This document shows, piece after piece, positions 34,575-42,450 of a stretch of DNA of 64,000 bases. Numbering within the stretch: position 1 is the first letter of the stretch; each line of letters starts with the position of its first letter. Under the pieces are notes generated by a model, which was given only the letters and a program-made list of their open reading frames with translations, did no database searches and had not been told where the DNA came from. Location of the stretch: NCBI RefSeq assembly GCF_009720775.1, contig NZ_WNKW01000001.1:372001-436000 (forward strand), given 5' to 3'. This DNA is from Pseudoduganella danionis (GTDB lineage Bacteria > Pseudomonadota > Gammaproteobacteria > Burkholderiales > Burkholderiaceae_D). The position numbers and the translations under genes were made by a program.

Positions 34575-36161
34575 ATGTTTGGTATTCAAGGCCGTTTGAC
34601 ACTGCTATTTGTGGTCATCGTGACCCTGGTGCTAGGCATTTCGGGTACCTATGCCCAGTATAGTCTGGGGCATGAACTGGAGGTGGCCAATCAGCGTCTG
34701 CGCGAAGGGGTGCTGACGCGCCTGCAAACCAGCCTGCCTTCTGCGTTGTGGGATCTGGATAAAGCCAAGGTCGACAACATCGTGGCAGCGGAAATGCTGC
34801 CACCGGAACTGGTGTCCATCCGTGTCTACGATACTTCGGTCGGCCTGTTCTCGGGCAAGCTGCGTAATGAAAACGGTTCGGTCAGCGCCATCGAGAACGA
34901 CCTGAATGTGAGCGGCACGCCCGTGGTCGCCGATCTGGCCTATCGCGATTCCGGCGCGGCCGGTGCGTCCCTCAAGCCCGTCATCGTGGGCCGGGTGGTG
35001 GTCAATTTCAGCCGCGCCCAGATCGATGCCACGCTGGCCGCAGAAGTAAGGCGCAAAGTCACGGAAGTGCTGCTGCTCGATCTGATTCTGGTGGCGGCAC
35101 TGGCGCTGTCGCTGCGCATCGTGTTCGATCCGCTCAAGCGCCTGCGCGACGGTCTGTTCGATCTGGCCACGCGCGGTAGCGATGAGGTGGAAGAGCTGCC
35201 GGAAAACCGCCAGGACGAGCTGGGCGAAGTGATCCGCGGCTTCAATGCCATCCAGCGCAAGATCAAATCGAATATCCAGCGCATCCGCGAAGCGGAAGAC
35301 GAAGCGCGCAAATCAGCCCAGACCACCACCAAGGCGCTCGATGATCTGCGCCGCACCCAGGAATCGCTGCTGCAGGCCGAGCGGCTGGCATCGCTGGGCG
35401 GCCTGGTGGCCGGCGTGGCCCATGAAATCAATACGCCGGTAGGCATTGCGCTGACCAGTGCGTCGGTGCTGCTGGAGGCGACGGAAAAAGTCCATCACGC
35501 TGTCGACGGCGGCAACGTCAAGAAGTCCGACATCATGCGCTATCTGGAAACGGCCTCGGAAAGCACGCGCCTGATCATGAACAATGCTTACCGTGCCGCA
35601 CACCTGATCCATAGCTTTAAGCAGATTGCGGTCGATCAGGTCAGCGAAGCGCGGCGCCGCTTCGAGCTGCGCGATTACATCAACGAAGTCGTGTCCAGCC
35701 TGCAGCCCAAGCTGAAGAAAACCCGCATCGCCGTCAGCATCAGCTGTCCGCGCGATGTGATGCTCGATAGCTACCCCGGTGCGCTGGCACAGGTAATTAC
35801 CAATCTGACGCTGAACTGCGTGGAGCACGCTTTCAATCCGGATGACGAAGGGCAGATACGCATCACCGTGGTACAGCAGGCGGACTGGATAGAAATGCAG
35901 GTGGCCGATGACGGTAAAGGCATAGCACCGGAGATGCTGGATAAAGTGTTCGATCCGTTTGTCACCACGCGGCGCGGACAGGGAGGTACGGGGCTGGGCC
36001 TGAATATCGTTTTCAACCTGATCGTCAAACAGTTCTGCGGCACCATCTCGGTGGCCAGCAAGCTGGGCGAGGGCGCCTGCTTCACGCTGCGTATTCCTTG
36101 CGTGACGCCAACCGAAGAGCAACACCAGGCTTTGCCTTCTGAACAACCGCAGCACGACTAG
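34575..36161 (+). CDS. Membrane sensor histidine kinase without an adjacent response regulator
   Basis: A 528-aa kinase with one N-terminal helix (about residues 8-28), a roughly 130-residue periplasmic domain of unknown ligand, a second helix near 160-182, a HAMP segment and a coiled coil. The H-box is VAGVAHEINTPVGI with phosphoacceptor near H283. The ATPase has the N-box ITNLTLNCVEHAF (N near 414), G1 VADDGKGI and G2 GTGLGLNIVFN. The HEINTP-type H-box is typical of kinases acting with stand-alone regulators. Start 34575 is supported by GAGG 8 bases upstream. It is divergent from the DUF3391-like/HDOD pair. Confidence 0.88.
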   Translation: MFGIQGRLTLLFVVIVTLVLGISGTYAQYSLGHELEVANQRLREGVLTRLQTSLPSALWDLDKAKVDNIVAAEMLPPELVSIRVYDTSVGLFSGKLRNENGSVSAIENDLNVSGTPVVADLAYRDSGAAGASLKPVIVGRVVVNFSRAQIDATLAAEVRRKVTEVLLLDLILVAALALSLRIVFDPLKRLRDGLFDLATRGSDEVEELPENRQDELGEVIRGFNAIQRKIKSNIQRIREAEDEARKSAQTTTKALDDLRRTQESLLQAERLASLGGLVAGVAHEINTPVGIALTSASVLLEATEKVHHAVDGGNVKKSDIMRYLETASESTRLIMNNAYRAAHLIHSFKQIAVDQVSEARRRFELRDYINEVVSSLQPKLKKTRIAVSISCPRDVMLDSYPGALAQVITNLTLNCVEHAFNPDDEGQIRITVVQQADWIEMQVADDGKGIAPEMLDKVFDPFVTTRRGQGGTGLGLNIVFNLIVKQFCGTISVASKLGEGACFTLRIPCVTPTEEQHQALPSEQPQHD

Positions 36162-36172
36162 AGTGAGCCATC

Positions 36173-36574
36173 ATGCCTAAAGTAAGTGGAGAATTCAGCG
36201 TCCGCATCGCACCGGAAAGCATGTCCAGCGTGGCCAATGAAAGCAGTATCAGCCGGATGTCGCTCGACAAGCAGTACACGGGGGCGCTGTCGGCCAGTGG
36301 CCGCGGCGAGATGCTGGCATTTATGAACCGCGATATCGGTTCGGGCGCGTATGTGGCGATGGAGCGGGTGCAGGGCACGCTGGATGGCTTGCACGGCAGT
36401 TTTCTGCTGCATCACTGTGGCACCATGCAGCGTGGCACCTCGGGTTTGAGCGTGGCGGTGGTGCATGATTCAGGGCAGGACGAACTGGCTGGTCTGAGCG
36501 GCACGCTGCAAATCCGCATCGAAGAGGGCAAGCATTACTACGATTTCGATTATCAGCTTAGTTCTGCAACATGA
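36173..36574 (+). CDS. DUF3224 domain protein
   Basis: A 133-aa cytoplasmic beta-rich protein that follows the kinase by 11 bases, so it is probably co-transcribed. The block GSGAYVAMERVQGTLDG, then GSFLLHHCGTMQRG and DELAGLSGTLQIRI, with a KHYYDFDY tail, matches the DUF3224 family (allene-oxide-cyclase-like barrel), whose function is unknown. No signal peptide or metal motif is evident. A strong terminator lies 31 bases after its stop. Confidence 0.85.
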   Translation: MPKVSGEFSVRIAPESMSSVANESSISRMSLDKQYTGALSASGRGEMLAFMNRDIGSGAYVAMERVQGTLDGLHGSFLLHHCGTMQRGTSGLSVAVVHDSGQDELAGLSGTLQIRIEEGKHYYDFDYQLSSAT

Positions 36575-36605
36575 TTTAAGCAGTGGCTGTGCACATACTG
36601 CAGAC

Positions 36606-36637
36606 AAAAAAAATCCCGCCATCTGCGGGATTTTTTT
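36606..36637. terminator. Bidirectional rho-independent terminator
   Basis: A 7-bp stem ATCCCGC/GCGGGAT with a 5-base loop is flanked by eight A on the left and seven T on the right, giving a U-tract in either direction. It lies between the DUF3224 gene and the convergent PEP-CTERM gene and can serve both. Confidence 0.93.
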
Positions 36638-36654
36638 CGTCGCCCAGCGGCTGA

Positions 36655-37008
36655 CTAGTCGGTGAATTTTTCCGAAGCGTCGCCACGACGCGAGGCAAAA
36701 CCGAGTACAACCAGACCCAGCATCAGCATGACAAAAGTCTGCGGCTCAGGAATCTGGGCAACTGGCTCGACTTCCTGCGCTCGTTTTGGGTCATTGGCAG
36801 GCAAGGCTTCCGGCTCGCTGTTTTTGCCGGCAGTATTATTACCATCATTATCCAGACCGCATGGCTGGGCCGCGTGGTGGTCGCAATGCGCCAGAACAAT
36901 TGTTGCAGGTGCAATATTGGCTTTTTCAGCCTGCGCGGCCTGCACCTGAGCGCCGCCAGCGAGGCTGAGCATGACGAGCGCGCAATTCACCAAAGTCGAA
37001 ATTTTCAC
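36655..37008 (-). CDS. Small PEP-CTERM sorting-domain protein
   Basis: A 117-aa exported protein. An N-terminal signal peptide (MKISTLVNCALVMLSLAGGAQVQA) precedes a short mature region with a His/Cys cluster (AHCDHHAAQPC) and acidic, Asn-rich sequence. The C-terminus is a PEP-CTERM signal: PEPQTFVMLMLGLVVLGFASRRG, i.e. PEP motif, hydrophobic helix, basic tail. Such proteins are cleaved by exosortase and go to the outer surface or biofilm matrix. The exosortase gene is not in the window. The start is a GTG with AGGAG 7 bases before it. Confidence 0.85.
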   Translation of the reverse strand: MKISTLVNCALVMLSLAGGAQVQAAQAEKANIAPATIVLAHCDHHAAQPCGLDNDGNNTAGKNSEPEALPANDPKRAQEVEPVAQIPEPQTFVMLMLGLVVLGFASRRGDASEKFTD

Positions 37009-37198
37009 TATGTACTCCTGTAAGGCATACTGGACAAGGTGTTAAGGCAGACCTAACGCAAAATCGCTAGAGTTTTTCTTTGCGATCAAGCATGCGCTGT
37101 CCAATGAATAGCATTAAACCACAATTCGTAACAAATTGCCATCTGTGTTTTATTTTAGACAAGCAAATAATGCAACGCAACACGAAAACTATTAATTG

Positions 37199-37211
37199 AC
37201 GCCAGTGGCGT
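37199..37211. promoter_or_regulatory. Palindrome upstream of the ChaN-like gene
   Basis: A perfect inverted repeat ACGCCA-G-TGGCGT lies 53 bases before the ChaN start, in the A/T-rich 256-base gap (37009-37264) between the divergent PEP-CTERM and ChaN-like genes. A TTGAC overlaps its left end, so it could be an operator over a promoter; no good -10 is clear. I see no gene in the gap. Confidence 0.35.
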
Positions 37212-37264
37212 ATATCTGCGCCAATAAGCAAGCAATAATTGAATTTGATTGGAGACAGCTTTAG

Positions 37265-38110
37265 ATGATTTCTTTATTTGGGCGTCAGAGAGGCTTGATT
37301 TTGCTCATGGCCGTATTTCTTGCGGGCTGTAGTACGACGGGCGCTCCTGTAGTGAGCAAGACACCGCAAGAAGTTGCTGAGACACAAGTTTGGCTGCTGG
37401 GCGAAGTGCACGATAATCCGGCCGCTCATCGCCAGCGATATGCGCTACTGCGCCAGCGGGTGGAAGCGGGCTGGCGGCCGGCGCTGGTGCTGGAACAGTT
37501 TGACCGCGAGAATCAGGACTTGCTCGACAAGGCACAGAAATCCTGTCTGGACGCCCAGTGCCTGATCCGCGTCGCCGGCGGCGGACGCTGGGACTGGCAG
37601 CAGTACTATCCGCTGCTGCAACTGGCACTCGACTACCATCTGCCGCTGATAGCGGGCAATCTGTCGCGTGCCGACGCTTCGCGCGTGGTGCGCGATGGCA
37701 TGCGTGCCGTGTTCGATGCCCAGAGCATGCGCGACTACCAGCTGGAGCAGGCGCTACCGGCCCAGTTGCGCGCGGCGCAGGCGGCCGAAATCGCGAGCAG
37801 CCATTGCAATATGGTGCCGGAGATGATGGTCGAAGGCATGGTCAATGCGCAGGTGGCGCGCGATATCTGGATGGCCAGACTGATACGCGAACAGCGTCCG
37901 CGCGAGGTGGTGCTGATCGCTGGCAATGGCCACGTGCGCAAGGATATCGGCGTGCCGCACTGGCTGGCCCTGCAGCAGCCTACGTTCAGTATGCACAGTG
38001 TGGGCTATGCGGAAGCGCCTGTAACGGCAGGGCAGTATGATACGGTGGTGCAGGTGGCTGCACCTGTGCGGCCCGACCCCTGTGCCAGCCTGAAGCAGCG
38101 AGCAAAGTAA
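37265..38110 (+). CDS. ChaN-family (DUF399) lipoprotein
   Basis: A 281-aa predicted lipoprotein: the signal sequence ends in a lipobox MAVFLAGCSTTG. The family includes Campylobacter ChaN, a haem-binding, iron-regulated surface lipoprotein; other members are called haem-binding uptake or EreA-like. Conserved pieces are WLLGEVHDNPAAH, PALVLEQFDRENQ, the HCNMVPEMMVEGMVNAQVARD block and VVLIAGNGHVRKDIGVPHWL. Haem binding here is inference from the family. It is followed within 3 bases by a thioredoxin gene, so the two are co-expressed. Confidence 0.85.
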   Translation: MISLFGRQRGLILLMAVFLAGCSTTGAPVVSKTPQEVAETQVWLLGEVHDNPAAHRQRYALLRQRVEAGWRPALVLEQFDRENQDLLDKAQKSCLDAQCLIRVAGGGRWDWQQYYPLLQLALDYHLPLIAGNLSRADASRVVRDGMRAVFDAQSMRDYQLEQALPAQLRAAQAAEIASSHCNMVPEMMVEGMVNAQVARDIWMARLIREQRPREVVLIAGNGHVRKDIGVPHWLALQQPTFSMHSVGYAEAPVTAGQYDTVVQVAAPVRPDPCASLKQRAK

Positions 38111-38112
38111 TC

Positions 38113-38433
38113 ATGGAAACTGTGTACACCCCCGCTGCGCCCGAGCGCAGCAGCATCGATGCATGGGCCGGCGCTGCCGTGCTGGAATTCGGCACCAACT
38201 GGTGCGGCCACTGCATGGCCACGCAGGCGCCGCTGGCGCAAGCCATGGCGGCCCACCCGCAACTACGCCATTACAAGATCGAAGATGGTCCGGGCCGCGC
38301 ACTGGGGCGCTCCTACCGCGTGAAACTGTGGCCGACGCTGATCTTCCTGCGCGATGGCGTGGAAGTGACGCGGCTGGTGCGGCCTTTGCAGGCCGACGAT
38401 ATCGCTGTGGCTTTGGCGCAAATTGTTGAATAG
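38113..38433 (+). CDS. Thioredoxin-family protein with WCGHC active site
   Basis: A 106-aa thioredoxin fold: AAVLEFGTNWCGHCMATQA contains the redox CxxC, then KLWPTLIFLRDG with the cis-proline. The dipeptide between the cysteines is Gly-His, as in protein disulfide isomerases, not the Gly-Pro of classical thioredoxin, predicting a less reducing potential. No signal peptide is present, so it is probably cytoplasmic. It starts 3 bases after the ChaN-like gene, which suggests coupled translation. Confidence 0.88.
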   Translation: METVYTPAAPERSSIDAWAGAAVLEFGTNWCGHCMATQAPLAQAMAAHPQLRHYKIEDGPGRALGRSYRVKLWPTLIFLRDGVEVTRLVRPLQADDIAVALAQIVE

Positions 38434-38437
38434 TCGA

Positions 38438-38472
38438 CAGCCTTAACTTCTTGGCAGCATCTGCCAGGGCTG
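38438..38472 (+). repeat. Imperfect stem-loop after the thioredoxin gene
   Basis: An inner perfect repeat TGGCAG-CAT-CTGCCA (38452-38466) is flanked by an outer CAGCC/GGCTG pair (38438-38442, 38468-38472). It starts five bases after the stop codon and 44 bases before the next gene. No U-tract directly follows, so this is a weak terminator or RNA-stability element. Confidence 0.35.
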
Positions 38473-38515
38473 TGTATGATCGTGGCCACTTTTCCTTTTG
38501 CAGGAGTTGCCCCGC

Positions 38516-39799
38516 ATGTCACAGCCACACCCGAGCACGACCCCGCGTAACTCGCCCGCCACCGTGCTGTTTGCCAGCCTGATCGGCACCACCATCGAGT
38601 TTTTCGACTTCTACATCTACGCCACGGCGGCCGTGCTGGTGTTCCCCAAGCTGTTCTTCCCGGCCGGCGATGCGGCGGCGGCCATGCTGCAATCGCTGGC
38701 CACGTTTGCGATCGCCTTCTTTGCCCGTCCTGTCGGCTCCGCCCTGTTCGGCCACTTCGGCGACCGCATAGGCCGCAAGGCCACGCTGGTGGCGGCACTG
38801 CTGACCATGGGCCTGTCCACCGTGCTGATCGGCGCCCTGCCGACCTATGCCAGCATAGGCACATGGGCGCCGGCCTTGCTGGCGCTGTGCCGCTTCGGCC
38901 AGGGTCTGGGCCTGGGCGGCGAGTGGGGCGGGGCAGTGTTGCTGGCGACGGAAAATGCACCGGCCGGCAAACGCGCCTGGTATGGCATGTTCCCGCAGCT
39001 GGGCGCGCCGATAGGCTTCTTCATGTCGGGCAGCATCTTCCTGCTGCTGAGCCAGACGCTTAGCGATGCCGACTTCTTCAGCTATGGCTGGCGCATCCCC
39101 TTCCTCGCCAGTTCGCTGCTGGTGGTGGTGGGCCTGTACATCCGTCTGAAAATCCATGAAACGCCGGACTTCCAGAAAGTCATCGAGCGTAATGAACGGG
39201 TGCAAGTGCCGGCCCTGACGGTGTGGCGCGAACATCGCCGTGTGCTGTTGCTGGGCACGCTGATCGCCATGGCCACCTTTGTGCTGTTCTACCTGATGAC
39301 GGTGTTTGCGCTGAGCTGGGGCACCACGGCGCTGAAATTCAGCCGCAAGGACTTCCTGATCCAGCAATTGTTTGCCGTGCTGTTCTTCGGCCTCACCATC
39401 CCTATCTCGGCCTTGTGGGCGGACCGCCATGGCCGCCGCATTACCCTGATCGCGGTATCGGCTGCCATCGCCGTGTTTGGCCTGAGCATGGCGCCGCTGT
39501 TTGGCTCCGGCAATAGCCTGCTGGTCAGCGTATTCCTGTCGCTGGGGCTGGGCCTGATGGGCATGACGTATGGTCCGCTGGGCACGATCTTGTCGGAACT
39601 GTTCCCGCCTGCCGTGCGCTACACGGGCGCTTCGCTGACCTTCAATCTGGCCGGCATCCTCGGAGCTTCGCTGGCGCCGTATGCGGCGACGTGGCTGGCC
39701 ACCAACTACGGTCTGCAGTACGTGGGCTACTATCTGTCGGCTGCGGCGCTGATCAGTCTGGTGGCGCTGCTGCTGGTCAAACGCGAGCCCACCCACTAG
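38516..39799 (+). CDS. MFS transporter, metabolite:H+ symporter (MHS) type
   Basis: A 427-aa inner-membrane carrier with 12 predicted helices. The N-terminal IGTTIEFFDFYIYATAAV, the RPVGSALFGHFGDRIGRK loop and GLGLGGEWGGAVLLATENAP are MHS-family marks (ProP, ShiA and KgtP-like). The substrate cannot be read from sequence; small organic acids, shikimate, proline or betaine are typical. ATG 38516 follows CAGGAG. A terminator follows the stop, so it is separate from the second MFS gene. Confidence 0.85.
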   Translation: MSQPHPSTTPRNSPATVLFASLIGTTIEFFDFYIYATAAVLVFPKLFFPAGDAAAAMLQSLATFAIAFFARPVGSALFGHFGDRIGRKATLVAALLTMGLSTVLIGALPTYASIGTWAPALLALCRFGQGLGLGGEWGGAVLLATENAPAGKRAWYGMFPQLGAPIGFFMSGSIFLLLSQTLSDADFFSYGWRIPFLASSLLVVVGLYIRLKIHETPDFQKVIERNERVQVPALTVWREHRRVLLLGTLIAMATFVLFYLMTVFALSWGTTALKFSRKDFLIQQLFAVLFFGLTIPISALWADRHGRRITLIAVSAAIAVFGLSMAPLFGSGNSLLVSVFLSLGLGLMGMTYGPLGTILSELFPPAVRYTGASLTFNLAGILGASLAPYAATWLATNYGLQYVGYYLSAAALISLVALLLVKREPTH

Positions 39800-39815
39800 G
39801 TTGTCATACGACTTG

Positions 39816-39849
39816 GTAGCTTGTCCGCGGCGGCAAGCTACTGATTTTT
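39816..39849 (+). terminator. Rho-independent terminator after the MHS transporter
   Basis: A perfect 8-bp stem GTAGCTTG/CAAGCTAC (39816-39823 with 39834-39841), with an extra CCG/CGG pairing inside the loop, is followed by TGATTTTTC. It begins 17 bases after the transporter stop. Confidence 0.7.
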
Positions 39850-39897
39850 CAGGATAGATAGAAAAATTACGGTTTTACTTGCCTCGTCAGTTTTATA

Positions 39898-39917
39898 GTT
39901 GTACGATGACATACAAC
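39898..39917. promoter_or_regulatory. GntR/FCD-like operator candidate upstream of the second MFS gene
   Basis: A perfect inverted repeat GTTGTA-N8-TACAAC lies 59 bases before the MFS start. A related half-symmetric site, GTTGTCATACGAC, lies at 39800-39812 before the terminator. The GT-N-AC style is typical of FCD-type GntR sites, but no gntR gene is in the window, so the class of regulator is inference. Confidence 0.45.
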
Positions 39918-39975
39918 CAGTGATCTCGTGGAGACCGAGAGATCATCACTAGAACATCCGATAAGAAGTGATGCC

Positions 39976-41364
39976 ATGAACCTGAACGAGCCCGTGAACG
40001 TCGGTGCGGCCATCGGTAAGTACCGCTGGACTATCTGCGCCCTGCTGTTTTTTGCTACCACCATCAACTATCTGGACCGGCAGGTGCTCAGCCTGCTGGC
40101 GCCCCAGCTGTCGCGTGAATTCGGCTGGAGCAATACCGATTACGCCAACATCACGGCGGCCTTCCAGTTCGTCTACGCGCTGTCCATGCTGTTTGCGGGA
40201 CGGGTGGTTGACCGTATCGGTACGCGTGCTGCCTATGTGGTGGCGATCTGCGTCTGGTCGCTCGGTGCGCTCATGCATGCCTTCTCCGTCCCCATGGGCG
40301 AGGGCGTGGGCGTGCTGCTGGGCGCGGCCGGCATTGTGGTGGCGCCATCGATACTCGGTTTCATGCTGTCGCGTGCCGTGCTGGCCATAGGCGAAGCCGG
40401 CAACTTCCCCGCTGCCATCAAGGCCACGGCCGAATACTTCCCCAAAAGCGAGCGTTCGCTGGCCACCGGTATCTTTAATTCGGGCGCCAATGTGGGCGCC
40501 ATTCTGGCCCCGATCACGGTACCGCTGATCGCCAGCATCTGGGGCTGGCAGAGCGCGTTCATCATGATAGGCATGGTCGGCTTCATCTGGATGAGCGTTT
40601 GGCTGACGCTGTACGATACGCCGGAACGCCAGCCACGCCTGTCCGCACAGGAACTCGCGTACATCCGGCGCGATCAGGTCGCGGCACCGGCGGCGGCAAC
40701 TTCCGCTGCACCGGTCGCCAAAGTCTCGTGGCTGCAGTTGCTCAAATACCGTCAGACCTGGGCCTTTGCGTTCGGCAAATTCATGACCGACGGCGTGTGG
40801 TGGTTCTTCCTGTTCTGGCTGCCCACCTATCTGTCGGCCCAGTATGGCATGAAGGGCGACGCCATCGTGGTGCCGCTGGCCGTGCTGTACAGCATGACCA
40901 TGATAGGTTCCATAGGTGGCGGCTGGTTCCCCAGCTATTTCATGGCACGCGGCTATGCACCGTATGATGGCCGCATGCGCGCCATGCTGGTGATCGCCTT
41001 CTTCCCGCTGGTGGTGCTGCTGGCGCAGCCGCTGGGCAATGTCAGCTACTGGGTGCCGGTGCTGCTGATCGGCGTGGGCGCTTCGGCCCATCAGGCATGG
41101 TCGGCGAATATCTTCACCACCGTGTCCGACATGTTCCCGCAGAAGTCGGTCGCCTCCGTGATCGGCATAGGCGGCATGGCGGGCGGCATAGGCGGCGTGC
41201 TGCTGACCAAGCTCGGTGGCTGGGTGTTCGACTACTACAAGGCGCGCAACGATATCGGTACCGGCTACATGATTTTGTTCACCATCTGTGCGCTGGCCTA
41301 TCTGGTGGCCTGGTGCGTGATGAAAACGCTGGTGCCACGGCATAAGGAAATCACCGACCTGTAA
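39976..41364 (+). CDS. MFS transporter, anion:cation symporter (ExuT/hexuronate-like) type
   Basis: A 462-aa carrier with 12 predicted helices. It has RWTICALLFFATTINYLDRQVLS, the family's first helix with the ACS-type DRQ, SRAVLAIGEAGNFPAAIKA, and TDGVWWFFLFWLPTYL. ACS members carry sugar acids and other carboxylates. Here the neighbouring hydroxyproline operon suggests, but does not prove, uptake of hydroxyproline or a related compound. ATG 39976 follows AAGAAGTG; the open frame extends 16 codons upstream without family similarity. It converges on the lhpC gene across a strong terminator. Confidence 0.86.
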   Translation: MNLNEPVNVGAAIGKYRWTICALLFFATTINYLDRQVLSLLAPQLSREFGWSNTDYANITAAFQFVYALSMLFAGRVVDRIGTRAAYVVAICVWSLGALMHAFSVPMGEGVGVLLGAAGIVVAPSILGFMLSRAVLAIGEAGNFPAAIKATAEYFPKSERSLATGIFNSGANVGAILAPITVPLIASIWGWQSAFIMIGMVGFIWMSVWLTLYDTPERQPRLSAQELAYIRRDQVAAPAAATSAAPVAKVSWLQLLKYRQTWAFAFGKFMTDGVWWFFLFWLPTYLSAQYGMKGDAIVVPLAVLYSMTMIGSIGGGWFPSYFMARGYAPYDGRMRAMLVIAFFPLVVLLAQPLGNVSYWVPVLLIGVGASAHQAWSANIFTTVSDMFPQKSVASVIGIGGMAGGIGGVLLTKLGGWVFDYYKARNDIGTGYMILFTICALAYLVAWCVMKTLVPRHKEITDL

Positions 41365-41392
41365 GCGCTTTCAGTTACCGCGTGCAGACATA

Positions 41393-41434
41393 AAAACGCC
41401 AGACCGGCCGTCGTTGCGGCGGGTCTGGCGTTTT
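41393..41434. terminator. Strong bidirectional terminator
   Basis: A perfect 13-bp inverted repeat, AAAACGCCAGACC and GGTCTGGCGTTTT, with a 16-base loop. The A-run on the left and T-run on the right serve the rightward MFS gene and the leftward hydroxyproline operon. Confidence 0.93.
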
Positions 41435-41475
41435 GCCTTGAAGCGCGCCGTTGTACAGCGCGCCAGTGCCCGGTC

Positions 41476-42387
41476 TTAGAAGAACTTGCTGACGTCAGGA
41501 CGGGTGGCCAGTGCCTGCTGCACGATGGCGGTAACGCGGGCGCGGTCGGCACCTTGCAGCGGCTGGCGCGGACGGCGTACGTTTTCATTGCCCACACCGG
41601 CCAGCGTTTCGACCAGCTTCAGGTTCTGTACCAGCTTGGTGGACACGTCGAGGTGCATCAGCGGCATGAACCACTGATACAGCTTCAGAGCTTCGTCGAA
41701 GCGCTTGGCCTTCATCAGTTTGTACAGTGCCACCGTCTCTTTCGGGAAGGCCACCACCAGACCAGCCAGCAGGCCATCAGCGCCAACGGCCAGACCTTCG
41801 AAGGACAGATCGTCCACGCCCATGAACAGCTGGTAGCGCTCGCCCACGGCATTACGCAGGTCGGTAATACGGCGCACGTTGTCGGTCGATTCCTTGATCG
41901 CCACGATCCATTCGCAATCGGCCAGTTCCTTGAAGTCTTCCGGCGTCAGATCGACTTTGTAGGACACCGGATTGTTGTACACCATGATAGGCAGCTGGGC
42001 GGCTTTGGCGATGGTGCGCAGGTTATCCATGGCTTCGCGCGAGTCGGCTGCGTACAGCACGGATGGCATTACCATCAGGCCCTGCACGCCCAGATCGCGC
42101 GCCTGCTTGACGAAGCGGCAAGCGGTCGCGGTGCGGGTTTCGCTGACGTTGACCAGCACCGGCACACGGCCAGCGGCCACGTTGAGTGCCGTCTTGGTGA
42201 CTTCCAGCTTTTCATCGAACGACAGGGTGCTGGCCTCGCCCAGCGAGCCGCAGGTCAGCAGCGCATCGACACCGCTATCGATCTGGAAAGCAAAGTGCTT
42301 TTCCATCGCGGCGTGGTCGAGATCTTCGTTCTCCTTGAATTTGGTGGTCACTGCAGGGAAGACCCCTTGCCATTTTGCTGCTGCCAT
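41476..42387 (-). CDS. lhpC: Pyrroline-4-hydroxy-2-carboxylate deaminase (DapA/NAL family)
   Basis: A 303-aa class I aldolase-like barrel. Schiff-base lysine is near K165 (VAIKESTDN) and the conserved tyrosine near Y137 (VYNNPVSYKVD); the LTCGSLGEASTLS loop replaces the usual TTGE. DHDPS-family enzymes are hard to tell apart, but its position last in an operon with hydroxyproline epimerase and D-hydroxyproline dehydrogenase subunits makes the deaminase that yields alpha-ketoglutaric semialdehyde the best reading. The start has GGAGAG upstream. A 63-base gap separates it from the next gene. Confidence 0.85.
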   Translation of the reverse strand: MAAAKWQGVFPAVTTKFKENEDLDHAAMEKHFAFQIDSGVDALLTCGSLGEASTLSFDEKLEVTKTALNVAAGRVPVLVNVSETRTATACRFVKQARDLGVQGLMVMPSVLYAADSREAMDNLRTIAKAAQLPIMVYNNPVSYKVDLTPEDFKELADCEWIVAIKESTDNVRRITDLRNAVGERYQLFMGVDDLSFEGLAVGADGLLAGLVVAFPKETVALYKLMKAKRFDEALKLYQWFMPLMHLDVSTKLVQNLKLVETLAGVGNENVRRPRQPLQGADRARVTAIVQQALATRPDVSKFF

Positions 42388-42450
42388 AATGCTCTCCTTG
42401 TGATGGTTCGGTTGGGTGTACGCTTACTGGTTTGCTTGGTTGTCCGGCGT

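Noticed and set aside
37009..37264. A/T-rich gap as a possible horizontally acquired remnant
   Set aside because: It is short, lies between divergent genes and holds only promoter-like sequence; no repeat ends, integrase or tRNA were seen.
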